A stretch of 64,000 bases of DNA from Bufo bufo (taxonomy: Eukaryota > Chordata > Amphibia > Anura > Bufonidae). The position numbers and the translations under genes are program-made. The stretch lies in NCBI RefSeq assembly GCF_905171765.1, contig NC_053392.1:403917399-403981398 (forward strand). The letters are read 5' to 3'. A model generated the notes under the pieces. It did no database searches. It was given only the letters and a program-made list of their open reading frames with translations, and was not told the DNA's origin. This document shows, piece after piece, positions 21,679 to 30,781 of this stretch; the first letter of the stretch is position 1; each line of letters starts with the position of its first letter.

Positions 21679-24655
21679 AAACATAGAAACATAGAATGTG
21701 TCGGCAGATAAGAACCATTTGGCCCATCTAGTCTGCCCAATATATCTGAATACTATGGATAGCCCCTGGCCCTATCTTATATGAAGGATAGCCATATGCC
21801 TATCCCATGCACGCTTAAACCCCTTCACTGTATTTGCAGCTACCACTTCTGCAGGAAGGCTATTCCATGCATCCACTACTCTCTCAGTAAAGTAATACTT
21901 CCTTATATTACTTTTAAACCTTTGCCCCTCTAATTTAAAACTGTGTCCTCTTGTGGTAGTTTTTCTTCTTTTAAATATGCTCTCCTCCTTCACTGAGTTG
22001 ATTCCCTTTATGTATTTAAAAGTTTCTATCATATCCCCTCTGTCTCTTCTTTCTTCCAAGCTATACATGTTAAGGTCCTTTAACCTTTCCTGGTAAGTTT
22101 TATCCTGCAATCGATGTACTAGTTTAGTAGCTCTTCTCTGAACTCTCTCTAGAGTATCTATATCCTTCTGGAGATATGGCCTCCAGTACTGCGCACAATA
22201 CTCCAAGTGAGGTCTCACCAGTGTTCTGTACAGCGGCATAAGCACTTCACTCTTTCTACTGCTTATACCTCTCCCTATACATCCAAGCATTCTGCTGGCA
22301 TTTCGTGCTGCCCTATTACATTGTCTTCCCACCTTTAAGTCTTCTGAAATAATTACTCCTAAATCCCTTTCCTCAGATACTGAGGTCAGGACTGTGTCAA
22401 ATATTCTATATTCTGCCCTTGGGTTTTTACGCCCTAGGTGCATTATCTTGCACTTATCCACATTAAATTTCAGTTGCCAGAGTTCTGACCATTCTTCTAG
22501 TTTTCCTAAATCCTTTTCCATTTGGCGTTTCCCTCCAGGAACATCAACCCTGTTACATATCTTTGTTTCATCAGCAAAAAGACACACCTTCCCATCGAGG
22601 CCTTTTGCAATATCACTTATGAAGATATTAAACAAAATTGGTCCCAGTACAGATCCCTGTGGAACCCCACTGGTAACATGACCTTGTTTTGAATGTTCTC
22701 CATTGACTACAACCCTCTGTTGTCTGTCACTCAGCCACTGCCTAATCCACTCAACAATATGGGAGTCCATGCTCAATGACTGCAGTTTATTGATAAGTCT
22801 TCTATGTGGGACAGTGTCAAAAGCCTTACTAAAATCTAGATATGCGATGTCTACTGCACCTCCACCGTCTATTATTTTAGTCACCCAGTCAAAAAAATCT
22901 ATAAGATTTGTTTGACATGATCTCCCTGAAGTAAACCCATGTTGTTTTTCATCTTGCAATCCATGGTATTTTAGATGTTCCACAATCCTATCCTTTAATA
23001 GGGTTTCCATTAATTTGCCTACTATAGATGTCAGACTCACTGGTCTATAGTTGCTCGATTCCTCCCTACTACCTTTCTTGTGAATGGGCACGACATTTGC
23101 CAATTTCCAATCTTCCGGGACGACTCCTGTTACTAATGATTGGTTAAATAAATCTGTTAGCGGTTTTGCCAGCTCACCACTAAGCTCTTTTAATAATTTT
23201 GGGTGTATCTCATCAGGCCCCTGTGACTTATTTGTCTTCACCTTAGACAGCAAACTTAGAACATCTTCCTCTGTAAAGATACATGCATCAAATGATTTAT
23301 TAGTCATCCTTTCTAGTGGAGGTCCTTCTCCTTTTTCTTTTGTAAAAACTGAACAGAAGTATTCATTAAGGCAGTCGGCTAGCCCTTTATTCTCTTCTAC
23401 ATACCTTCCGTCCTTTGTTTTTAATTTAGTTATTCCTTGTTTTAATTTCCTTTTTTCATTTATATATCTGAAGAATGTCTTATCCCTTTTTTTCATAGAC
23501 TGAGCTAGTTTTTCTTCTACCTGCGCTTTAGAAGTTCTTATAACTTGCTTGGCCTCTCTCTGCCTAATCTTGTAGATTTCCTTATCTTCATTGCTCTGGT
23601 TTTTTTTATAATTCCAAAATGCTAGCTTTTTATTTTTAATGATTTGGGCCACTTCTGCTGAGTACCACAGTGGTCTCTTCCTTTTTTTGCTTTTACTGAC
23701 AAGTCTAATGCAATTTTCTGTTGCCTTCAATAATGCACCTTTTAAGTAGTCCCATTTCTCCTGGACTCCATGTAATCCGTTCCAGTCTGATAAGGACTCA
23801 TTTATGACTAATTTCATTTTTGAAAAGTCTGTTTTTCTAAAATCTAAAACTTTTGTTTTTGTGTGGTGGGACTCTTTCACAGTTCTTATATTAAACCACA
23901 CTGACTGGTGATCACTAGATCCCAAGGTTTTGCCTACAATGACATCATATACCGAATCCCCATTTGTGAATACCAAATCCAAAATGGCCTCCCTCCGGGT
24001 TGGCTCCTCAACCACTTGTTGTAGAGATAACCCCAGTAGGGAATTTAGAATATCTGTACTCCTGGTAGAACTTGCTATTTTGGTTTTCCAGTTTATATCT
24101 GGAAGATTGAAATCTCCCATAATGATAACTTCTCCTTTAATTGTCATTTTAGCTATTTCTTCAACTAGTAGATCATCTAGTTCTTTAACTTGACCAGGTG
24201 GTCTATATATCACACCTACACGAGTTACTGCATGGTTAGCAAACTGCAACGTAACCCAAACTGACTCTATGTTGGCCTCACCAACTTGTATTAGGTTAGA
24301 TTTAATGCTATCTTTCACATACAGGGCCACTCCTCCTCCTTTCTTGCCTTCTCTGTCTCTTCTGTATAAAGAGTACCCTGGTATGGTTATGTCCCAGTCA
24401 TTTCTTTCATTAAACCATGTCTCCGTAACAGCCACTAAATCTACATTCTCAGATGCCATTATTGACCCAAGTTCATTGATTTTTTTTACCTAAACTGCGA
24501 GCATTTGTAGACAGGACTCTGAGCTTATCATTTCTTAACCTCTGTGCTTCTGACCTGTTCTGGCATTGTTTCGGGGGGCAATTGGACTCTTTTATTTTCA
24601 CTCTTTTGCCCCCCCTTCCTAGTTTAAATACTCTTCCGCAAATTCTTGGAGTTGT
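21679..24655 (-). mobile_element. CR1-clade LINE, family B, nearly full ORF2
   Basis: The minus-strand copy runs from its 5' truncation point near 24655, just inside the end of ORF1, to the 3' octamer tail (TTTCTATG)n at 21681. The ORF1 tail, ending ...GAGTATTTAAACTAG, matches the ORF1-ORF2 junction of the family A element at 33702. It sits inside the nuclease of the Penelope-like element and therefore post-dates it. I see no clear target duplication. Confidence 0.92.
21772..24459 (-). pseudogene. CR1 ORF2: APE endonuclease plus reverse transcriptase, 895 codons open, FADE instead of FADD
   Basis: ORF2 supplies target nicking and target-primed reverse transcription. From ATG 24459 the frame is open to the natural stop. 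The endonuclease motifs are VTETWF, IMGDFNLPDINW, LDLVFTNG and LGSSDHQSVW. The reverse-transcriptase motifs include YRPVSLTSIVGKLMETLL, QHGFTSGRSCQTNL, DIAYLDFSKAFDTVPH, SGVPQGSVLGPILFNIFISD and then LFADETKICNRV. The second catalytic Asp of the FADD box is Glu here (GAA), while the sister fragment at 13532 has FADD. Upstream, an A8 tract at 24485-24492 puts the first ~25 codons (...LSTNARSL) one base out of frame. Apart from these two changes the gene looks whole, so decay is recent or slight. It is probably inactive. Confidence 0.93.
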
Positions 24656-25268
24656 TCACTAAGTACATTTGTTCCTTTGAGAGAAAGATGCAAAGAGGCT
24701 TTGATCGGGTGTATGTGTCTTTACGTGGTGGAAATTGGAAGAGGCTACTAGCCCAAAAGAAGGTAAGATGGATCTATACATTGGGCTCCATGACCCTGAG
24801 AGGTCTAAACAAGGATATGTTGTCTGCTCCCTTTCTCTAAGCACTAGGTCCGCATACATGGTTTGGTCTGTCGACTATGTGTATGTATTGATTTTAATTT
24901 TGTCTTTGTCCTTTTTTTTATCTTTTAGAATGGTGTAATTGTGTTCCGGTGTGGGACTGTGGAGATTGCTTTGGACAATTCCTATGGGACATCTTAAATG
25001 CATTAACGTTGGGAGAAGCACTACGTTGCTGCGACATATTCTGAATACACCATTTGTGTTCAAGTAAAGCTGGATATAAATAAAGTACAGTATTATGCAT
25101 TATATTGGACTTTAAAGATGTAAGGGTATATAGGTATAGATAGCTTATTTCAGTACAAAATTATCATTAGGGGTCATTATTTATTATATATAGTTTTATA
25201 TATACCTCACTTTATTATTAAAATTACTACTAGGGGGTCATTATTTATAGTTTTTATAATCACTTTTA

Positions 25269-26861
25269 GGCCTCATGCACACGACCGTTTTTTTTACGGT
25301 CCGCAAAAACTGGGTCTGTAGGTCCGTGATCCGTGACCGTTTTTTTCGTCCGTGGGTCTTTCTTGATTTTTGGAGGATCCACGGAGCCAAACGGATCCGT
25401 CCTGAATTACAATGCAAGTCAATGGGGACGGATCCGTTTGACGTTGACACAATATGGTGCAATTTCAAACGGATCCGTCCCCCATTGACTTTCAATGTAA
25501 AGTCAGGAGTTAATATACCATAGGATCGGAGTTTTCTCCAATCCGATGGTATATTTTAACTTGAAGCGTCCCCATCACCATGGGAACGCCTCTATGTTAG
25601 AATATACTGTCGGATTTGAGTTACATCGTGAACCTCATATCCGACAGTATATTCTAACACAGAGGCGTCCCCATAGTGATGGGGACGCTTCTAGTTAGAA
25701 TATACTACAAACTGTGTACATGACTGTCCCCTGCTGCCTGGCAGCACTCGATCTTTTACAGGGGGCTGTGATCAGCACAATTAACCCTTCAGGTGCCACA
25801 CCTGAAGGGGTTAATTGTGCGTACCATAGCCCCCTGTAAGAGATCAGGGGCTGCCAGGCAGCAGGGGGCAGACCCCCCACCCTCCCCAGTTTAAATATCA
25901 TTGGTGGCCAGTGTGCGGCCTCCCCTCCCCCGCCCCCCCTCCGTCGGCCCCCCTCTATTGTAATATCATTGGTGTCCAGTGTGCGGCCTCCCCTCCCCCG
26001 CCCCCCCCTACCCCCCTCTATTGTAATTTCATTGGTGGCCAGCGTGCCACCAATGAAATTACAATAGAGGGGGGCCGACGGAGGGGGGGCGGGGGAGGGG
26101 AGGCCGCACACTGGCCACCAATGATATTACAATAGGGGGGGGCGGGGGGGGCCACACACTAGCCACCAATGAAATTACAATAGAGGGGGGAGTGGGGCCG
26201 ACGGAGGGAGGGGGGGCGGGGAAGGGGAGGCCGCACACTGGACACCAATGATATTCAAACTGGGGAGGGAGGGGGGTCTGCCCCCTCCTGCCTGGCAGCC
26301 CCTGATCTCTTATAGGGGGCTATGATATGCACAATTAACCCCTTCAGGTGCAGCACCTGAGGGGTTAATTTTGCGGATCACAGCCCCCTGTAAGAGATCG
26401 GGTGCTGCCAGGCAGCAGGGGGCAGTCATGTACACAGTTCGTAGTATATTCTAACTAGAAGCGTCCCCATCACTATGGGAACGCCTCTGTGTTAGAATAT
26501 ACTGTCGGATATGAGTTTTCACGAAGTGAAAACTCAGCTATGAAAAGCTTTTATGCAGACGGAGCTTCGGATCCATCTGTATAAAAAGTAACCTACGGAC
26601 GCGGATGCCAATCTTGTGTTCATCCGTGTTCTTTCATGGACCCATTGACTTGAATGGGTCCGTGAACCGTTGTCCGTCCAAAAAATAGGACAGGTCATAT
26701 TTTTTTGACGGACAGGAAACACGGATCATGGATGCGGCTGCAAAACGGTGCATTTTCCGATTTTTCCACGGACCCATTTAAAGTCAATGGGTCCACGAAA
26801 AAAAAAAACGGAAAACGGCACAACGGCCACGGATGCACACAACGGTCGTGTGCATGAGGCC
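25269..26861. mobile_element. 1.6-kb fold-back Harbinger-type element
   Basis: The ends are GGCCTCATGCACACGACCGT and the inverse of GGCCTCATGCACACGACCGT, with TTA on both sides (25266-25268 and 26862-26864). The whole element is a long palindrome centred near 26046 (ATTGGTGGCCAGCGTGCCACCAAT region). Its arms hold matching blocks: the GAACGCCTCTGTGTTAG block, the CTGCCTGGCAGC block, a small CAGGTGCAGCACCTG-type hairpin and runs of CCCCTCCCCCGCCCCCC. The inner part repeats CAATGA(T/A)ATTACAATAG several times. It has no coding capacity, and glycine- or proline-rich frames here are artefacts. Confidence 0.88.
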
Positions 26862-26864
26862 TTA

Positions 26865-27333
26865 TGCACCTTTTTATTCTTCTTTCACTGCACTTTATCA
26901 CTGTGCACTGGTGTTTTCACTTATGTATTTTTCACTTGCACCTTATTCTTCACCATTTCTCATTGAAGGGCACTTCGTTCCTTCTCTTATTCCTCATTTA
27001 CTTAATATCCTGTTTGTTGTTTTTATGTACCTTATGTTGGCATATTCAGTCACTATTTATTGTATATTTAGATTTTTAATCTACTATGTGGTCCACTGTT
27101 TTCTTGTGGCACCAATGTTTTGAATTATACACTATTGAATGGACTTGTTCTTTTTCATCATATTGTATTATGTATCATATTATACGTAGTTTTAGACTGA
27201 CCCTCATTTTATGAAGTTTTATACACCTTACCCTCATCTTTGTACCTCATTTGGAGTATCCCCGATATACAGCGCATACCCTGCCCCTTTGAAAATTTTG
27301 TGCAGTACTGTGATCACATGACCGCTACATACA
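26865..27333. other. Unassigned AT-rich stretch
   Basis: Pyrimidine- and AT-rich sequence without terminal repeats or coding signal. It may be the continued 3' flank of the Penelope-like element. Confidence 0.4.
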
Positions 27334-27698
27334 TACAGTCCTGATCAAAAGTTTAAGACCACTTGAAAAATGGCAAAAAGTCATATTTTAGATTGTCGGA
27401 TCTTAACAAGGTTCCAAGCAGAGCTTCAACATGCAACAAGAAGAAATGAGAGTGGGGCGGAGCCTAGCGGCGCATGGAGTAAGGCGCACGTCGCATCAGC
27501 TCCGGCTATCATCCTGTTAATTCCAGCTACAGCGGTGGCGATACTTGCTGAAACTGCTTCGAGAGGCAGGGGACTTACTCCGCAAGAGGTCCGGCACCTT
27601 GTCAAGCGATCATGCCAGCGAAAAGGGGCAAAACACCGAGCTGACAGGAGAAGGAAAACCGCTTCCAAGATGGCGCTGGTGAGGAGGACGGGCCTGAC

Positions 27699-28709
27699 AT
27701 GCGGTCGGCGGTGAGTCAGGGAGCTGCAGCGCGGCTGGAACGCTTTGCACATAAATCACGGCAGTCCCCCAGGAATGAATGGGGTGCGACTGATGACACC
27801 CTGACACAATCAGATGAGGGCATAGGGGAGCAGGAAGGCCTATGTGCTGACGATCAGCAGCTCCTTAGCCAGCAAGATGGGGGGGAGGGCAGCACTGAAG
27901 AATGCCTGTCAGACGACACTACCCCTGAGCCCACTTTGAAAGATGTGATGGCAGCTATTGTTAACTGCAACGCCACCCTCAAGTCTATGAACATAAACAT
28001 TGGAAGCCTAAAAGCTGATATCTTCATTATTCGTCATGACCTACACAAGGTGGCTGAACGCACCTCAGAGGTAGAGAAGAGGGTCTCGGACCTGGAAGAT
28101 GGGGCTTCTACTCTGCAGAAGGAGAGCCGTACCGCGACAAAAGACATAGCGGCGCTTTATGCAAAAACCGATGATCTTGAAACCCGCTCTCGCCGCAACA
28201 ACATTCAGCTGGTGGGAATACCAGAGAAGTCAGAAGGCCCAGATCCTACTGAATAAATTGAAAAGTGGATTGCTGATAAATTATGAGATAGAGGACTTTC
28301 TGCACTATATGCGGTTGAACGGGCACATCGGGTCCCCACCAGACCCCTGCCACCAGGACGACCACCACGCCCGATACTCGCTAAAATCCTGCACTATCGC
28401 GACAGGGACACTATACTGAGAGCCGCGAGGTCCCATCCTGATTTGAAAATTAATGGGGTACAGGTATCACTGTTCCCGGACTATTCGTCGGATGTACAAA
28501 AAAAGAGGGCTCGCTTTGTGGACATTAAAAGGAGGCTGAGATACTTGCAAGTCCAGTATTCCATGATGTTCCCGGCCAGGCTCAGAGTAGTGGCGTTTCG
28601 ATCCGCTGTGTTCTTTGAAGATCTGGATGCCGCGGTCAAGTGGCTAGATCAGAATGGGATACCGAAACCCATGGGTATATTTCCTAGCTGCACATTGCAA
28701 GCACTTTAA
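27699..28709 (+). pseudogene. L1-type ORF1 (RNA-binding protein), two nonsense codons
   Basis: ORF1 protein coats L1 RNA as a trimer. The frame starts at ATG 27699. It has an acidic N-terminus, a heptad-rich coiled coil at about residues 85-160 (NINIGSLKADIFIIRHDLHK...), the RRM start DLETRSRRNNIQLVGIPE at about 160-180, and the C-terminal domain. That domain shows RAHRVPTRPLPPGR, then ILAKILHYRDRDTILRAA, then GVQVSLFPDYSSDVQKKR. The frame is unbroken in register but carries in-frame TAA at 28254 and TGA at 28284. The end, WLDQNGIPK, runs directly into ORF2-derived sequence. Confidence 0.88.
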
Positions 28710-29824
28710 AGGGTGGACGGACCCGGAGCCGAGTGAGGTGACATGTCAGTTGTTTACACACTACTTGTCATCCAGTGACCTAATGTTACTTCTGGAGACT
28801 AGAGATACGGGGAAAAGGGGTCCGATGGGAGATCTGGGGTATTTGATGCATTGTATATGGAACAGGGTTAAGCAGCTAAGGGGAATTGTTGGCAGTACGG
28901 AATATACTCCATTGTGCGGCAATCCTGCACTGCCGGAATTCCTTTCTTTGACTGACTTCGGAGTATGGCAAAGGAAGGGAATCCTGAGATTAGGCCATCT
29001 TCTGGAAGATAAAAATTTCATGTCCTTCTCCAGGCTGCAAGAAATATGAGTTACCTAGGAGTCATTTCTATAAGTACCTTCAAGTGAGACATGCATATAA
29101 CTCCACATTTAAGGGTTCGACTGTGATGGTTGGGAGAGATATCGCACTACATCAGATTCTGTCCAAAGGGGTGAAAAGAGGGATGATTTCCATTGTATAC
29201 AAGTTGCTATTAGATAAGTTTCTGCTATTACACCCACTGGTGGCTAGGGGCAAGTGGGAGAAGGATGTAGGCGAACTAACAGACGATCAATGGTCTGACA
29301 TACTAGAGGCAATACCTCTTTCCTCCCTGAGCGAGGGACGTAAACTCTCGCAGCTGTTTATAGTCCACAGGGTCTACAAGACACCGTTTTTTTTATTCCG
29401 CATAGGATATAGACCTACAGCTGACTGTCCAAGGTGCTCTGTGAAATTTGCGGACTTGATACATATGCTGTGGAAGTGCGAGAGGCTAGGGAGGTATTGG
29501 AGAATGGTAACTCAGACTATACATGATGTATATAAGGTACGGGTACCGCTTGATCCTAGAGTGTGCCTGCTGGTTCATGTTTCTGAACTTGCTACTAGTC
29601 AGATATGTAAAATAGCGATAGGCAGAGTGTTATACGTAGCTAGAAAGTTGATTGCCTTGCATTGGATACAGACAGCTCCGCCCACCTTAGGTGAATTCTT
29701 GGGTAAAGTAGACACGATGTTAGTTTACGAACGGGTGGTATTCCAGAAGCGTGGATGCCCATCAAAATTTGAAACGTTATGGGAACCTTGGCTGTCGTTT
29801 CGACGTTTGAATAATAATGTCTAG
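28650..29824 (+). pseudogene. L1-type ORF2, C-terminal part only
   Basis: The sequence enters ORF2 at PWVYFLAAHCKHFKGW, a position typically just after the reverse-transcriptase core. It continues through 28654-29049 and, after a frame change, 29084-29824. Near the end is the CCHC-type knuckle CPRCSVKFADLIHMLWKC, typical of L1-type ORF2 C-termini. Endonuclease and polymerase are missing, so the copy could have moved only with enzymes supplied by another element. It is unclear whether the deletion preceded or followed insertion. Confidence 0.85.
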
Positions 29825-29853
29825 TATTGTATTTTTGCACTTCTATACTACAG

Positions 29854-29884
29854 TGGGGCGGGAGGGGAAGGGAGGGGGGAAGGG
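29854..29884 (+). repeat. G-rich tract in the L1-type 3' untranslated region
   Basis: Five or six runs of three or more G lie on the plus strand (GGGGCGGGAGGGGAAGGGAG and on). The spacing fits a G-quadruplex. G-rich tracts at this position are known in L1 3' untranslated regions. Confidence 0.8.
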
Positions 29885-30142
29885 TGAAAATTAAAATGTT
29901 GCTAATTGTTTAGTAGTTTGAATGATGTCAGCAACACAAGAGTTGTATTTATATACCATTTTATTTATGATCTGTACAACAGTGCAATTACATTGTAAAT
30001 GCTCAATAATAAAGAACTGATTTAAAAAAAAAAAATGAGAGTGAGACAAAACATTTTTTGAGCATTCAATTAATTGAAAATAACGAATAAACTGAAACAG
30101 GCTGTTTTTCAGCTGATCAAAATTTTAGGACCACATGCCTTT

Positions 30143-30585
30143 AACCTGTTAAGGACACATGACATACCGGTACGTCATGTATGGTTCCGATCACCGCTGC
30201 GCAAATCATTGAGCAGGCACCTGGGGCAAATGCGCCGGGGGGTCCTGTGACCCCATGTCGGCGATCGCAGAAAACCGCAGGTCAATTCAGACCTGCGCTT
30301 TTCTGCGTTTCCGGGTTATTCGGGTCTCTGAAGACCCGATAACCCGGAACAGGATGGTGATGGTGGTGTGATTTCACCCCACCAATCACCATCCAGAGAG
30401 GTGATGGTGACATCACCACTCATCATCGCTTCTGATTGGTCTGTGGGCGGTCCGGCGGCAGATTCAAAAGAGGCAGGCGCTCCTCTCCTCCTCCTTTTGT
30501 GTTCCGGAGCCGCCAGCACCCCGATCTGTGCCCCCAGGACCTGATCTGTGCCCCTAGCACCCCATCAGGTACATAGGGACAGCAT
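30143..30585. other. Unassigned GC-rich transposon-like stretch
   Basis: It starts TAACCTGTTAAGGACACATG and has the near-perfect palindrome CATGACATACCGGTACGTCATG spread over about 30157-30178. It then shows GGTGATGG-type inverted words. It resembles the ends of frog cut-and-paste elements, but no opposite terminus was found. Confidence 0.45.
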
Positions 30586-30781
30586 AGTAACATAGTACAT
30601 AAGGCCGAAAAAAGACATTTGTCCATCCAGTTCGGCCTGTTATCCTGCAAGTTGATCCAGAGGAAGGCAAAAAAAAACCCTGTGAGGTAAAAGCCAATTT
30701 TCCTCACTTTAGGGGAATAAAAAATTCCTTCCCGACTCCAATCAGGCAATCAGAATAACTCCCTGGATCAACGACCCCTCT

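Larger units (their letters stand above)
18834..24840 (+). pseudogene. Penelope-like RT / GIY-YIG polyprotein (frameshifted, interrupted)
   Basis: The first block (18834-19430) holds GGLRVQIFPSYG, RWEDVCNKCSRTLMP and KFLRDKQDFENNRVYKW, typical of the Penelope N-terminal region. The next piece (19414-19821) is basic. At 19957-20343 comes VVFKPADKGGNVVIW (fingers) then PRVASLYMLPK and CKLIDSILKPLVEQLP, ended by an in-frame TAA. At 20549-21055 are QGTAMGAACTPSFANLFL and the catalytic RYIDDIFIVW. The piece at 21074-21391 ends in the metal-binding CSPCGKC linker. The nuclease begins at 21398 with CNTTGVIYLASCPCQRVYVG (GIY-YIG core). After the CR1 it continues at 24658-24840 as SLRGGNWKRLLAQKKVRWIY. 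At least five frame breaks mean it is inactive. The enzyme would nick DNA and prime reverse transcription at the nick. Confidence 0.9.
18834..25110 (+). mobile_element. Penelope-like retroelement (Neptune-type), split by a CR1
   Basis: Domains read in order on the plus strand are: a conserved N-terminal region, a reverse transcriptase with YIDD, a CxxC linker and a GIY-YIG nuclease. The nuclease is interrupted by a minus-strand CR1 at about 21679-24655 and resumes at about 24658. The 3' non-coding tail runs to about 25110 and contains AAATAAAG. Elements with this combination, including Neptune, are known from amphibians and fish. The 5' boundary is not resolved. Confidence 0.88.
27455..30032 (+). 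mobile_element. Internally deleted L1-type LINE with poly-A and 11-bp target duplication
   Basis: A 2.58-kb insertion lies between two copies of AAATGAGAGTG (27444-27454 and 30033-30043). The 3' end has AATAAA (30007) and an A13 tail, as expected for an L1-type element. Contents are a 5' untranslated part (27455-27698), ORF1 (27699-28709), then only the C-terminal third of ORF2 (about 28650-29824). The endonuclease and most of the reverse transcriptase are absent. Confidence 0.9.
27336..30142. mobile_element. Tc1-like relic split by an L1-type LINE
   Basis: The left end, CAGTCCTGATCAAAAGTTTA after TA, and the inner GACCACTTGAAAAATGGC form the terminal region of a Tc1-like element. The sequence continues after the L1 insertion (30044 on) to an imperfect repeat of the same words in inverse (CTGATCAAAATTTTAGGACCA), where it stops. 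It is a short non-coding remnant. The right boundary is uncertain. Confidence 0.65.

Noticed and set aside
25695..26135. Glycine-, arginine- and proline-rich open frames on both strands
   Set aside because: They lie in the C-rich palindromic arms of the fold-back element at 25269-26861. The same words give similar peptides on both strands, as expected from the palindrome.
27370..27752. Open frames on both strands across the start of the L1-type element
   Set aside because: They cross the Tc1/L1 junction and the target duplication, so they cannot be one gene. The L1-type ORF1 start is at 27699.
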